The position numbers and the translations under genes were made by a program. From assembly GCF_009796825.1 (NCBI RefSeq), contig NZ_CP047030.1, positions 4,554,331-4,618,330 of the forward strand: a stretch of DNA of 64,000 nucleotides. Direction: 5' to 3'. This document shows, piece after piece, positions 1 to 8,416 of this stretch (position 1 is its first letter; each line of letters starts with the position of its first letter). This DNA is from Algibacter sp. L3A6 (lineage in GTDB: Bacteria; Bacteroidota; Bacteroidia; Flavobacteriales; Flavobacteriaceae). The notes under the pieces are model-generated. The model did no database searches. It was not told where the DNA came from and saw only the letters and a list, made by a program, of their open reading frames with translations.

Positions 1-127
1 ATGGCGTTGGAGACATATCTTGTCCGGCATCTAAAAATGTACCGGTTGCCATGGCCGCCGCAAAAGCAATAAATAAAACTGAAGTTAAACGTGTTGAAAA
101 AAGAATGTTGGCTAGTTTTTTTTGCAT
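1..127 (-). CDS. Cytochrome c biogenesis protein CcsA/ResB-type, N-terminal fragment (cut by window edge)
   Basis: Reading leftward from an ATG at 125-127, the first 42 codons start MQKKLANILFSTRL and continue through a hydrophobic stretch to TGTFLDAGQDMSPTP, running off the left edge. I recognise this as the start of the ResB/CcsA fusion of flavobacteria, a membrane protein of system II cytochrome c maturation that carries and attaches haem to apocytochromes outside the membrane. A truncated haemoglobin gene lies directly upstream on the same strand, a recurrent pairing from memory. The frame stays open upstream but has no ATG there. The call rests on about 40 residues. Confidence 0.7.
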   Translation of the reverse strand, partial: MQKKLANILFSTRLTSVLFIAFAAAMATGTFLDAGQDMSPTP

Positions 128-293
128 GATAAAGGCCTTTTTAAGGTCGTGCAAATTTAAGGATTTAAGTTTATTCTTAAGTGTTAAAACTGTTATAAAA
201 TATTGGAATAAAGTAGGTAGAAACCCTCTAAAATTATCTCACTGAATTTTATGATGATTTAGATGAAATTTGAAAGTAAAAAAACATGAGCCA

Positions 294-680
294 CTACCCC
301 ATTCTAGCTTCAAAAATTTTTAGATATAAGAATGAGCCCATTTTACGCGCCTTAAATTTGGCATTTTGAGCAAAATCACCTTCAAAAAGCTCATCTATAG
401 TTTCTAGCCATAGGTTTAACCAAAGTCCGAAATGCTGCTCGGTGATTGTGTTTTTATTATCGGCATCTACTTTAATATGCGTTTCTAAAGGATTGCCTGT
501 GTATTTTGTTTTTAAAAACAGACTGGCTTCCCAGAAGGTTGTTAAACGCTCTAGGTGCGCATCCCAATCTTTTATAACATCGTTAAAAAAAGGCGCTAAC
601 ACCTCGTCTTTCCTTACTTTTATGTAAAAGGATGACACCAATAAGTAAACATCTTTGCGGGTTTCTAGGTCTTTTTTCAT
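294..680 (-). CDS. Group III truncated haemoglobin
   Basis: A 128-residue protein of the usual length for group III truncated haemoglobins (2-on-2 globins). The Phe-Tyr pair of helix B is at residues 18-19, the proximal His is in LETHIK at residue 68, and the Trp of helix G is in the HFGLWLNLW stretch near 87. These small haem proteins bind O2 or NO; the role in flavobacteria is unsettled, with NO or oxygen handling proposed. It precedes the CcsA/ResB-type gene by 166 bases on the same strand, so co-transcription is possible and would link it to haem and cytochrome biology. A TAAATTTG box ends only 4 bases before the ATG. Confidence 0.88.
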   Translation of the reverse strand: MKKDLETRKDVYLLVSSFYIKVRKDEVLAPFFNDVIKDWDAHLERLTTFWEASLFLKTKYTGNPLETHIKVDADNKNTITEQHFGLWLNLWLETIDELFEGDFAQNAKFKARKMGSFLYLKIFEARMG

Positions 681-684
681 AATT

Positions 685-692
685 CAAATTTA
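685..692 (-). promoter_or_regulatory. Possible -7 box for truncated haemoglobin gene
   Basis: On the minus strand the octamer reads TAAATTTG, matching the Bacteroidota consensus TAnnTTTG. It lies 4 bases from the ATG, so transcription would start at or next to the start codon. No -33 TTTG lies at the right spacing, so this is weak in AT-rich DNA. Confidence 0.3.
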
Positions 693-831
693 TGATTTAT
701 TTTAATACTTATCTCTTCTCAATAGGCGATTAAATTAATATGAATACTTTTTATTATTTAAATGCAAACCGTGTTACTAAAGCATGTTGGAAAGCTGTTT
801 TTTGATAAAAACCCAAGACTTAGCAGATAAG

Positions 832-912
832 GCGTGAGGGATTGAACGGCCTGTTTGAGCTCCCCGACCTTAGAAGGGAGCGAGTAGTGATAGCCCGACC
901 CTTGGGGCACGC
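832..912 (+). ncRNA. Structured intergenic element, copy 1 (Flavo-1-like)
   Basis: The element opens with GCGTG followed by AGGGATTG and ends with AGCCCGACCC, a short spacer and CACGC. GCGTG (832-836) pairs with CACGC (908-912) as a closing helix. Inside, GAGCTCCC and GGGAGCGAG can form a second hairpin. The AGGGATtG and AGCCCGACCC blocks recur in copies 2 (28928-29022, minus) and 3 (32487-32640), while helix sequences differ. It lies upstream of the DUF2520 gene but ends before that gene's likely promoter, so it is probably not its leader. The Flavo-1 identity is from memory and untested. Confidence 0.55.
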
Positions 913-934
913 GCAAATTATTTTGATTTATTAA

Positions 935-964
935 TTTGAAATTGGTAATTGCTTAGTATTTTTG
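935..964 (+). promoter_or_regulatory. Promoter for DUF2520-HAD genes
   Basis: TTTG at 935-938 and TATTTTTG at 957-964 are separated by 18 bases, close to the Bacteroidota -33/-7 arrangement (TTTG, 19-21 bases, TAnnTTTG). The ATG at 969 follows within 5 bases, which implies a very short or absent leader. Confidence 0.5.
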
Positions 965-968
965 CAAG

Positions 969-1739
969 ATGATTTCAGTAGTAATTTTAGGAGCTGGCAA
1001 TGTAGCTAGCCATTTGTATAGAGGTTTTCGTGAGGCAGATAATGTAACTGTTTCTCAATGGTATAACAGGAGTTTAGATTCGATTACGGAGCATAGCAAC
1101 GAGGTTGATTTTACGGACGATTTATCGAATTTAAAGGTTGCCGATGTGTATATTTTGGCGGTTAGTGATGATGCTATTGCAGAATTATCGGAACAACTTC
1201 CGTTTGAAGATCGTGTGGTTGTGCATACTTCTGGAGGTGTTGGTGTTTACGATTTAGATAAAAAACACAGACGTGGTGTACTCTACCCGCTGCAAAGTTT
1301 TACAAAAGGCGCAGAGCTAGATTTTGCAAATGTGCCGATGTGTATTGAAACTATTTATAAGGATAGTTTTCCGATGTTAAAGGAATTAGCCTTAAGTTTA
1401 GGTGGCCCTATACAGAAGGTAAATAGCGACCAAAGGCGCGTGTTGCATTTGGCTGCGGTTTTTGTTAATAATTTCACGAATCAGTTATATAGAATTGGTC
1501 ATGAAATTACGGAGAGTGAAGGTGCCGAGTTTGATCTTTTAAAGCCATTGATTTTAGAAACTGCTAAAAAGATTGAGCATTTATCGCCTTTTAGAGCGCA
1601 AACTGGCCCAGCAAAACGCCACGACAAAAAAACGATTAAAAAACATTTAAGAATATTGGATAACAATATTGAGCATAAAAAGATTTACGAACTGCTTACA
1701 GCATCAATACAGAAAACACATGGAAGAAAAAAGCTATAA
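969..1739 (+). CDS. Rossmann-like/DUF2520 domain oxidoreductase
   Basis: A 256-residue protein beginning MISVVILGAGNVASHL, a Rossmann nucleotide-binding turn (GxGNVA) at the extreme N-terminus. It has an F420-oxidoreductase-like N-terminal domain and a helical C-terminal DUF2520 domain from about residue 130 (QRRVLHLAAVFVNNF). The family resembles ketopantoate reductase and pyrroline-carboxylate reductase, but its substrate is not known. Its end overlaps the start of the HAD phosphatase gene, indicating translational coupling. The order DUF2520, HAD, UbiA, Maf is common in Flavobacteriaceae. Confidence 0.88.
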   Translation: MISVVILGAGNVASHLYRGFREADNVTVSQWYNRSLDSITEHSNEVDFTDDLSNLKVADVYILAVSDDAIAELSEQLPFEDRVVVHTSGGVGVYDLDKKHRRGVLYPLQSFTKGAELDFANVPMCIETIYKDSFPMLKELALSLGGPIQKVNSDQRRVLHLAAVFVNNFTNQLYRIGHEITESEGAEFDLLKPLILETAKKIEHLSPFRAQTGPAKRHDKKTIKKHLRILDNNIEHKKIYELLTASIQKTHGRKKL

Positions 1740-2250
1740 AGAGTATTTGGAACATATTACCACCTTTGTTTTTGATGTGGATGGTGTACTTACCGATGGT
1801 ACGGTTTCGGTTTTAACCAACGGTGAAATGTTAAGAACCATGAACGTAAAAGATGGCTATGCTATTAGATCTGCCGTGGATAAGGGTTATAACTTATGCA
1901 TTATTTCTGGCGGAAAAAATGATGGCGTTCGTATACGTTTGGAAGGTTTAGGTATTAAGGATATTTATCTGGGTGCGAAAAATAAAATTGAGCAACTAGA
2001 CGATTACCTAACAGCTAATGATATTAAATCGGAAAACGTGCTTTATATGGGTGACGACATTCCTGATTACCCTGTAATGAAAGGTATTGGCTTGCCTTGC
2101 TGTCCGCAAGATGCTGTTCCGGAAATTAAGAGTATTTCTAAATATATTTCGCATAAAAAAGGCGGAAAAGGTGCCGTGCGTGATGTTATTGAGCAGGTTT
2201 TGAAAGTACAAGGAAAATGGAGCGGTTTTTATAGCGCACAGTTTGACTAA
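1720..2250 (+). CDS. HAD-family phosphatase, KdsC-like
   Basis: About 176 residues from the ATG at 1720, giving MEEKSYKEYLEHIT; the in-frame ATG at 1669 lies deep inside the upstream gene and is less likely. The nucleophile motif FDVDGVLTDG is near residue 18, followed by SGG (motif II) and GDDIPDYPVM (motif IV). Size and motifs match the capless KdsC group, which removes phosphate from KDO-8-phosphate in lipopolysaccharide synthesis. In flavobacteria this copy often sits with DUF2520 rather than with kds genes, so the substrate is uncertain. It overlaps the upstream gene by 20 bases. Confidence 0.85.
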   Translation: MEEKSYKEYLEHITTFVFDVDGVLTDGTVSVLTNGEMLRTMNVKDGYAIRSAVDKGYNLCIISGGKNDGVRIRLEGLGIKDIYLGAKNKIEQLDDYLTANDIKSENVLYMGDDIPDYPVMKGIGLPCCPQDAVPEIKSISKYISHKKGGKGAVRDVIEQVLKVQGKWSGFYSAQFD

Positions 2251-2314
2251 TTTGTAGATTTCATTATCCGACCTCTTAGTTTTACTTTTTTTAATTATTC
2301 ATTTTTTTTGATAA

Positions 2315-3232
2315 ATGCTTAACGTCTTAAATCTTATTCGATGGAAGAATTTATTAATGATTGCCTTAACGCAATTATTAGTTAAGTATGCGCTTTTAGA
2401 ACCTTTTGGGGTTGCTATTAGTTTGGACGGTATTGGCATTTCTCTTTTAATTTTTGCTACTATTTGTATTGCTGCTGCAGGAAATATTATTAATGATATT
2501 TACGATGTTGAAACCGATTTTGTAAATAAGCCGCATAAACTTATTGTTGGTAATTCTATCTCCGAAAAAACGGCTTACAACCTTTTTATAGTCTTAAATT
2601 TTATTGGCGTTGGCGTTGGTTTTTACTTATCTCACGCTGTTGGTAAAAGTGCTTTTTTCTCACTTTTTGTTATTATTTCGGCTTTGCTATACGTTTATGC
2701 TACTTATTTAAAACGGACACTTTTAATAGGTAACATTGTAATTTCCATTCTTGTTGCTCTAAGTGTTTTAATTGTTGGCATTTTTGAACTACTACCCGCA
2801 CTTACTTTAGAGAACAGGGACATTCAACTTACATTTTTTAAAATTATTTTTGATTATGCCGTGTTTGCATTTCTACTCAATTTAATACGAGAAATAACTA
2901 AAGATGTTGAAGATATTGATGGTGACTACAAAGCAGGCATGAACACCTTACCTATTGCTATTGGTAGAGATAGAACGGGTAATGTTTTGTTTGTGCTATC
3001 GTTAATTCCCGTTTTAATTCTTATTTATTACATTGTAAATTCACTATATAAAAACATGCTTTCTGCGGGTTACTTTGTCTTCTTTATTGTGGGCCCGCTA
3101 ATTTTTGTAAGTATTAAATTGTTTAGTGCTAAATCGAAAAAAGACTATCACTTAATAAGTAGTTTAATAAAATTGGTGATGTTTTTTGGCGTACTTTCCT
3201 TGTTAATTTACTATTTTAACTTGAAAAATTAA
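2315..3232 (+). CDS. UbiA-family prenyltransferase (geranylgeranylglycerol-phosphate geranylgeranyltransferase-like)
   Basis: A 305-residue integral membrane protein with about eight or nine hydrophobic segments and the two Asp-rich UbiA motifs: NDIYDVETDFVNKP near residue 70 and a second around KDVEDIDGDYKAGMNTLP near residue 200. These bind the Mg2+-prenyl diphosphate. Flavobacterial members in this context are usually named geranylgeranylglycerol-phosphate geranylgeranyltransferase, by similarity to archaeal lipid enzymes; the true acceptor here is unknown. It lies 64 bases after the HAD gene, in the same direction. Confidence 0.85.
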   Translation: MLNVLNLIRWKNLLMIALTQLLVKYALLEPFGVAISLDGIGISLLIFATICIAAAGNIINDIYDVETDFVNKPHKLIVGNSISEKTAYNLFIVLNFIGVGVGFYLSHAVGKSAFFSLFVIISALLYVYATYLKRTLLIGNIVISILVALSVLIVGIFELLPALTLENRDIQLTFFKIIFDYAVFAFLLNLIREITKDVEDIDGDYKAGMNTLPIAIGRDRTGNVLFVLSLIPVLILIYYIVNSLYKNMLSAGYFVFFIVGPLIFVSIKLFSAKSKKDYHLISSLIKLVMFFGVLSLLIYYFNLKN

Positions 3233-3263
3233 ACGATTCCGAATACTTTTGGAGTACACGCGT

Positions 3264-3288
3264 AAAACCTTCAATAAATAGGTTTTAT
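3264..3288 (+). terminator. Weak hairpin after the UbiA gene
   Basis: AAAACCT (3264-3270) pairs with AGGTTTT (3280-3286) over a 9-base loop and is followed by a T-rich run. The stem is short and AT-rich, so termination may be partial before maf. Confidence 0.4.
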
Positions 3289-3333
3289 TAACTACTAATA
3301 TACCTCAGATGTTTTCGCTGAAACTTTAAACAT

Positions 3334-3930
3334 ATGCTAAAAGAAAAACTTAAAAATCACAACATTATTCTAGCTTCTGGATCGCCACGTAGGCAGCAAT
3401 TTTTTAAAGATCTTGGTTTAGATTTTGAAATAAGGTTAAAGCCCGTTAAAGAAGAATACCCAAATAGATTAACGCATTTTGAAATAAGCGATTATTTAGC
3501 GCAATTAAAGGCAATACCATTTAAAGATGAATTGCAACCAAATGATATTTTAATAACCAGTGACACCATAGTTTGGCATAACAATAAGGCTTTAGGAAAA
3601 CCAACGGATGAAACTGATGCGTTCCAAATTTTGAAATCTTTAAGTAATGCCACGCACGAGGTAATTACATCGGTTTGTTTTACAACAAAAACAACATCTA
3701 AAACACTTTACTCCGTTACTAAAGTAAGTTTTAAAGAATTTACAGACGAAGAGATTCTGTATTACATAAAAACAGCTAAACCTTTTGATAAAGCAGGTGC
3801 TTATGGTATTCAGGAATGGATTGGACAAGTTGGTGTTACCAAGCTCGAAGGTTCTTATTTTAACGTTATGGGCTTACCAACGCATTTGGTTTATCAAACC
3901 TTAAACAAACTTGCCAAGCAACCCGTTTAA
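3334..3930 (+). CDS. maf: Maf-family nucleotide pyrophosphatase
   Basis: A 198-residue protein of standard Maf length. The signature ASGSPRRQQFF lies near residue 15 and ITSDTIVW near residue 70. The family hydrolyses non-canonical or modified nucleoside triphosphates (dTTP, UTP and methylated forms), preventing their incorporation into nucleic acids, in the cytoplasm. It is the last gene of the DUF2520-HAD-UbiA-Maf run, 101 bases after the UbiA gene. Whether it belongs to the YhdE or YceF specificity group is not resolved here. Confidence 0.92.
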   Translation: MLKEKLKNHNIILASGSPRRQQFFKDLGLDFEIRLKPVKEEYPNRLTHFEISDYLAQLKAIPFKDELQPNDILITSDTIVWHNNKALGKPTDETDAFQILKSLSNATHEVITSVCFTTKTTSKTLYSVTKVSFKEFTDEEILYYIKTAKPFDKAGAYGIQEWIGQVGVTKLEGSYFNVMGLPTHLVYQTLNKLAKQPV

Positions 3931-3967
3931 AAATAAATATAAACCCGCCTTGCTTTGCTTTCTAGTG

Positions 3968-3975
3968 TATATTTG
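3968..3975 (+). promoter_or_regulatory. -7 box upstream of the MscS-type channel gene
   Basis: TATATTTG matches TAnnTTTG and ends 24 bases before the ATG at 4000. A TTG lies at 3950-3952, with a spacer shorter than usual. Confidence 0.45.
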
Positions 3976-3999
3976 CAGCAAATTTTAAAACCTTAAAAC

Positions 4000-4545
4000 A
4001 TGCAGTTTTTTGAAACGTTTAAAAATGAATTAATAAACACAGCTATTGTGCTTGTTGTTTTGTTAATCATTAGATCCTTAATCCATTTTGTTATTACAAA
4101 AATTGGACACACAAGTGGTATAAACGATGCTAGAATACGCTTAATTAGACGTTACATCACCGTAACCTTATTTTTAATCGCCATTTTAATAGAATCCCTA
4201 ATATTTGGAGTTGAAGTACGTGATTTAGCGGTTGTTTTCTCTTCTGTTTTTGCGGTTATCGGTATTGCGTTATTTGCTATTTGGTCTATTTTAAGTAACA
4301 TTACTTCTGGTATTATTATGTTTTTCAACTTCCCTTATAAAGTGGGTGATAAAATTGAAATTCATGATAAAGATTTCCCTATAAAAGCCATTATTGAAGA
4401 CATTAGAGCCTTTCAAATTCATTTAAGATTAGACAACGGAAACTTAGTAACTTACCCTAACAACTTAATGCTACAAAAGGCCGTTACCTTAATACAAAAA
4501 GATGCTATAGACGAGACCGTTGATGATGGTGTTGATGCTATTTAA
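4000..4545 (+). CDS. Small MscS-family mechanosensitive channel
   Basis: A 181-residue protein with three N-terminal hydrophobic segments and a short soluble domain. The segment VVFSSVFAVIGIALFAIWS followed by ITSGIIMFFNFPYKVGDKIE matches the pore-lining TM3 and the beta-domain of MscS. The family releases solutes on hypo-osmotic shock. This is a minimal form lacking the large C-terminal vestibule domain of E. coli MscS (286 residues). It is followed after 33 bases by corA in the same direction, so the two are probably co-transcribed. Confidence 0.85.
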   Translation: MQFFETFKNELINTAIVLVVLLIIRSLIHFVITKIGHTSGINDARIRLIRRYITVTLFLIAILIESLIFGVEVRDLAVVFSSVFAVIGIALFAIWSILSNITSGIIMFFNFPYKVGDKIEIHDKDFPIKAIIEDIRAFQIHLRLDNGNLVTYPNNLMLQKAVTLIQKDAIDETVDDGVDAI

Positions 4546-4578
4546 ATTATTTATATCTTTATCTAAATACAATTTTTA

Positions 4579-5646
4579 ATGGCTAAGACTAGAAAACATA
4601 ACTACAAGAAAAAAGCAGGACAAGTACCGGGAACAGCCATTTATACAGGTTCAAAATCTTCAGAAAAACTCTTTATTGAAGTTTTCGATTATAATGAAAC
4701 ACAATGTACAGAAAAGCATTTAACCGATGTATCGGAAACCTTTCAATTTAAAGGAAGTGATTCTATTACATGGGTAAATCTAAATGGATTAAACCATGTA
4801 AAAGAAATTGAAAAACTATCTAAACATTTCAATTTCCACCCTTTAGTTTTAGAAGATATTGTAAACATTTCTCAACGTCCTAAAATTGATGAATATGAAG
4901 ATTATTTCTTCGTTGTTTTAAAGATGTTGTATTATGATAAGGATGAAAAAATAATATCGGAACAAGTCAGTTTTATTTTAGGGAAAAACCATGTTTTATC
5001 CTTCCAGGAATCTGAAGGTGATGTTTTTGATGCCGTTAGAGAACGTATTAGAACAGCGAAAGGACGCGTAAGAACTATGGAATCTGATTATTTGCTCTAT
5101 GTTTTAATAGATGCTGTAGTCGACTATTATTTTAATATTATTGAGATATTAGGTGATAAAATTGAAGATTTTGAAACTGATATCTTTAACGGAAATGCCA
5201 CAGACGACGTGAGTCAGAACATCCAAAATTTAAAACGTGAAATACTAAAAGTACGCCGCGCTATTTTTCCGCTTCGCGATGTTATAAGCCGTATTGAAAA
5301 AAGTGACAATGCATTAATTTCTCAACAAACACTTAACTATTATCGTGATGTTTACGATCACCTTATTCAAGTCTCAGAAAACATAGATATTTACCGTGAA
5401 ATGATTTGGAGTTTAATGGATATGTACATGACCACCATTAGTAATAAAATGAATGAAGTGATGAAAGTGCTTACCATTATGGCTTCCATTTTTATCCCTT
5501 TAACCTTTATTGCTGGTATTTATGGTATGAATTTCGACTATATTCCGGAGCTGCATTATCAGCATTCTTATTTTGTGCTTTGGGGTGTAATGATTATTAT
5601 CTTTATCGGAATGATTATTTATTTTAAGCGGAAAAAGTGGTTGTAA
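4579..5646 (+). CDS. corA: Magnesium/cobalt transporter CorA
   Basis: A 355-residue protein with a long soluble N-terminal funnel and two C-terminal transmembrane helices. The signature YGMNFD, which forms the selectivity filter, lies at the end of the first helix near residue 315, and the C-terminus is basic (FKRKKWL). CorA forms a pentameric Mg2+ uptake channel in the inner membrane. The gene follows the MscS-type channel gene by 33 bases. The start at ATG 4579 gives a Lys/Arg-rich cytoplasmic N-terminus as expected. Confidence 0.95.
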   Translation: MAKTRKHNYKKKAGQVPGTAIYTGSKSSEKLFIEVFDYNETQCTEKHLTDVSETFQFKGSDSITWVNLNGLNHVKEIEKLSKHFNFHPLVLEDIVNISQRPKIDEYEDYFFVVLKMLYYDKDEKIISEQVSFILGKNHVLSFQESEGDVFDAVRERIRTAKGRVRTMESDYLLYVLIDAVVDYYFNIIEILGDKIEDFETDIFNGNATDDVSQNIQNLKREILKVRRAIFPLRDVISRIEKSDNALISQQTLNYYRDVYDHLIQVSENIDIYREMIWSLMDMYMTTISNKMNEVMKVLTIMASIFIPLTFIAGIYGMNFDYIPELHYQHSYFVLWGVMIIIFIGMIIYFKRKKWL

Positions 5647-5743
5647 ACCCTCAAAATACGTCCAAAAACTAAACAGACTTTCTAACATAAAAACATAAAG
5701 TTAAAGAAACATTAAAACCAACTCAAACCCTTTCAATCTTTGT

Positions 5744-5751
5744 TATATTTG
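5744..5751 (+). promoter_or_regulatory. -7 box for the PIG-L operon
   Basis: TATATTTG matches TAnnTTTG, 23 bases before the ATG at 5775. No clear -33 element was found. It would drive the PIG-L, small membrane protein, symporter and dehydrogenase genes. Confidence 0.5.
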
Positions 5752-5774
5752 GAGCTTAGCTAACTACCTTTTTT

Positions 5775-8300
5775 ATGCAAAGCACGAAGTATTATTTTAT
5801 ATTACTAGTTTTTACTGTTTCATTTTTACAAGCACAAAAACCCAAAACACCAACATCTACAGAGATTTACGAATCTATTGAAAAACTTAACTTTTTAGGT
5901 TCGGTATTGTATGTTGCCGCTCATCCCGACGATGAAAACACCCGATTAATTTCATACATGTCCAACGAAGTTAAAGCCCGTACAGCCTACCTATCTTTAA
6001 CACGTGGCGATGGCGGACAAAACCTTATTGGCCCAGAAATAAGAGAACTATTAGGTGTTATTAGAACTCAAGAATTACTAGCTGCAAGACGTGTAGATGG
6101 TGGCGAACAATTTTTCTCTAGAGCTAACGATTTTGGTTACTCTAAACATCCCGATGAAACTTTAGAAATATGGAATAAAGATCAAGTTTTAAGCGATGTA
6201 GTTTTAGCCATTCGGCAGTTTAAACCCGATGTTATTATTAATAGGTTCGACCATAGAACTCCAGGAAGCACACATGGTCACCACACCAGTTCTGCCATAT
6301 TAAGTTTAGAAGCTTTTGATTTAGCAAACAACAATACGGCTTATCCCGATCAATTAAAACAAACCGATTTATGGCAACCAAAACGCCTGTTTTACAATAC
6401 AAGTTGGTGGGCATATGGTAGCGAAGAAAAATTTAATGCTGTTGATAAAAGTAACATGTTAACTTTTGATATTGGTGTGTATTATCCTTTAAAAGGCTTA
6501 TCAAATAACGAGGTTGCGGCACAAGCTAGAAGTCAACATTTATGCCAAGGTTTTGGTCGTACGTTAGATCGTGGATCGCAGAACGAATACATTGAATTTT
6601 TAAAAGGTGATCCTCTAGGTGAAAACAAAGATATTTTTGAAGGTATTGACACCTCATGGAATCGTGTAAAAGGCGGAAAAGCTATTGGAGATATTTTATA
6701 CGACGTTGAAAATAATTTCAATTTTAAAGAACCTTCTCAGCATCTTCCGCAATTAATTAAAGCCTATAAACTACTTCAAAACATAGAAAACGAACACTGG
6801 AAAACTCAAAAAACAAAAGCGTTAAAGTCGATTATATCGATGTGTGCTGGTTTATATTTAGAAGCATCGGCAGAAACACCGTGGGCAACTCAAAACGAAA
6901 CCGTAACCTTAGATCTTGAAGTTTTAAACCGAAGCAATCAAAATATTACTCTAGAAAGTATTAAAAATGCCAATAGTGTAAATATTTCTAAACGCATTGA
7001 ATTAACAGAAAACACCAAATTCAACTTCAAAGAAACCTTTAAAGTTGGTAGCCATCAAACACCTACTACACCTTATTGGTTAACTAAAAAAGGAACTTTA
7101 GGTATGTATCAAGTAGATGATACGAGTTTAATTGGTTTACCCGAAACACCTAGAGTTTACCAAGTAGATTTTAATCTTCTTATAAATAATACACCTATTA
7201 CGTTCACTAAAAATGTGGTTTATCGTTTTTCTAAACCAGAAAAAGGGGAACTATATCGTCCGTTTGAAATTATCCCAGAAGTATCTGCTAAAATCACCGA
7301 AAAGGTTATTATTTTAAATTCTAATGCACAGCACGATATTTCCGTTATAGTAAAAGCTGGCCGAAATGACTTAGAAGGATCTGTAGAAATTAGTCATCCA
7401 AAAGACTGGAGCATATTTCCTAAAAGCCAAAAAATTTCAATTAAAAATAAAGGTGAAGAGCAAACCTTGGTTTTCACTGTAATTCCTCCTAAAAACCAAA
7501 GTGAAGGTACTATTAGCCCTATTGTTCACATAGGCGATAAAAATTATACCAAAGAATTAATTGAAATTGATTACGACCATATTCCCTTCCAAACGGTTTT
7601 ACTACCAAGCGAAAGTAAAATTGTACGTTTAGATATTAAAAAGAAAGGCGAAAACATTGCCTATATACAAGGCGCAGGAGATGTAGTTCCAGAAAGTTTA
7701 CAACAAATAGGTTATCAAGTACGTATTTTAAAACCAGACGAAATTAATGCAGAAACCCTAAGTAATTTTGATGCTGTTGTGGTAGGCATTAGAGCTTATA
7801 ACACGGTTGAAGAATTAAAATTCAAGCAAGATTTATTATTCGATTTTGTCGCTCAAGGCGGAAATATGATTGTACAGTACAACACCAATCATCGCTTAAA
7901 AGTTGATAATTTAGCACCTTTTGATATTACACTTTCTCGTGATAGAGTTACCGATGAAACAGCCGAAGTTACATTTTTAAACCCTCAACATCCCGTATTA
8001 AATTACCCTAACAAAATTACACAACACGATTTTGAAGGTTGGACGCAAGAACGTGGTTTATATTTCCCAAGTAAATGGGCACCTGCCTTTACTCCTATTT
8101 TATCTATGCATGATAAAGGTGAAACCGATAAAAAAGGAAGTTTACTTGTTTCAAAACACGGTAATGGCTACTTTATTTATACTGGCTTAAGCTTTTTTAG
8201 AGAATTCCCTGCTGGTGTTTCTGGTGCTTATAGATTGTTTGCAAACATGCTTTCTATTGGTAAAGAAGATTTAAAACAAGAAGCAAAACTAAACGATTAA
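5775..8300 (+). CDS. Large PIG-L family deacetylase with C-terminal GATase-like domain
   Basis: An 841-residue secreted protein with a cleavable signal peptide (about residues 1-20, ending QAQ). The N-terminal third is a PIG-L/LmbE zinc deacetylase: AAHPDDE at 48-54 (His50, Asp53) and HGHH at 167-170 supply metal ligands. PIG-L enzymes remove acetyl groups from N-acetylglucosamine-type substrates. The middle third is beta-rich and the last part, from about residue 640, resembles a class I glutamine amidotransferase-like or ThuA-like domain (VVVGIRAYNTVEEL, later GNGYFIYTGLSFFREFPAG). The classical family is about 230 residues. A symporter and a Gfo/Idh/MocA enzyme follow, suggesting handling of an acetylated amino sugar or sugar conjugate (inference). 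Confidence 0.88.
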   Translation: MQSTKYYFILLVFTVSFLQAQKPKTPTSTEIYESIEKLNFLGSVLYVAAHPDDENTRLISYMSNEVKARTAYLSLTRGDGGQNLIGPEIRELLGVIRTQELLAARRVDGGEQFFSRANDFGYSKHPDETLEIWNKDQVLSDVVLAIRQFKPDVIINRFDHRTPGSTHGHHTSSAILSLEAFDLANNNTAYPDQLKQTDLWQPKRLFYNTSWWAYGSEEKFNAVDKSNMLTFDIGVYYPLKGLSNNEVAAQARSQHLCQGFGRTLDRGSQNEYIEFLKGDPLGENKDIFEGIDTSWNRVKGGKAIGDILYDVENNFNFKEPSQHLPQLIKAYKLLQNIENEHWKTQKTKALKSIISMCAGLYLEASAETPWATQNETVTLDLEVLNRSNQNITLESIKNANSVNISKRIELTENTKFNFKETFKVGSHQTPTTPYWLTKKGTLGMYQVDDTSLIGLPETPRVYQVDFNLLINNTPITFTKNVVYRFSKPEKGELYRPFEIIPEVSAKITEKVIILNSNAQHDISVIVKAGRNDLEGSVEISHPKDWSIFPKSQKISIKNKGEEQTLVFTVIPPKNQSEGTISPIVHIGDKNYTKELIEIDYDHIPFQTVLLPSESKIVRLDIKKKGENIAYIQGAGDVVPESLQQIGYQVRILKPDEINAETLSNFDAVVVGIRAYNTVEELKFKQDLLFDFVAQGGNMIVQYNTNHRLKVDNLAPFDITLSRDRVTDETAEVTFLNPQHPVLNYPNKITQHDFEGWTQERGLYFPSKWAPAFTPILSMHDKGETDKKGSLLVSKHGNGYFIYTGLSFFREFPAGVSGAYRLFANMLSIGKEDLKQEAKLND

Positions 8301-8302
8301 TT

Positions 8303-8413
8303 ATGGAAGAAAATCAACCCAAAAAACCAGTTTGGTTAAAATTATATTCTGTAGTTTTAATTGCCAACGCCATCTATTTTATTCTATTTTATTTAATTAC
8401 AAAAGCCTTTTAA
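8303..8413 (+). CDS. Small single-pass membrane protein (36 aa)
   Basis: A 36-codon frame, ATG at 8303 and TAA at 8411-8413, starts 2 bases after the PIG-L stop and ends 3 bases before the symporter ATG. It encodes a charged N-terminus with MEENQPKKPVWLK, then one hydrophobic helix of about 20 residues. The tight packing in an operon and the clean helix suggest a real gene. Function unknown; a transporter accessory peptide is one possibility, as small membrane subunits occur with some sodium symporters. Confidence 0.65.
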   Translation: MEENQPKKPVWLKLYSVVLIANAIYFILFYLITKAF

Positions 8414-8416
8414 TTT

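Noticed and set aside
51..245. Plus-strand frame of 64 codons at the left edge
   Set aside because: The opposite strand encodes the recognisable start of a CcsA/ResB-type protein; the plus frame has no family resemblance.
1669..1719. Upstream ATG for the KdsC-like phosphatase
   Set aside because: It would add 17 residues lying inside the DUF2520 gene; homologues begin near MEEKSYKEY.
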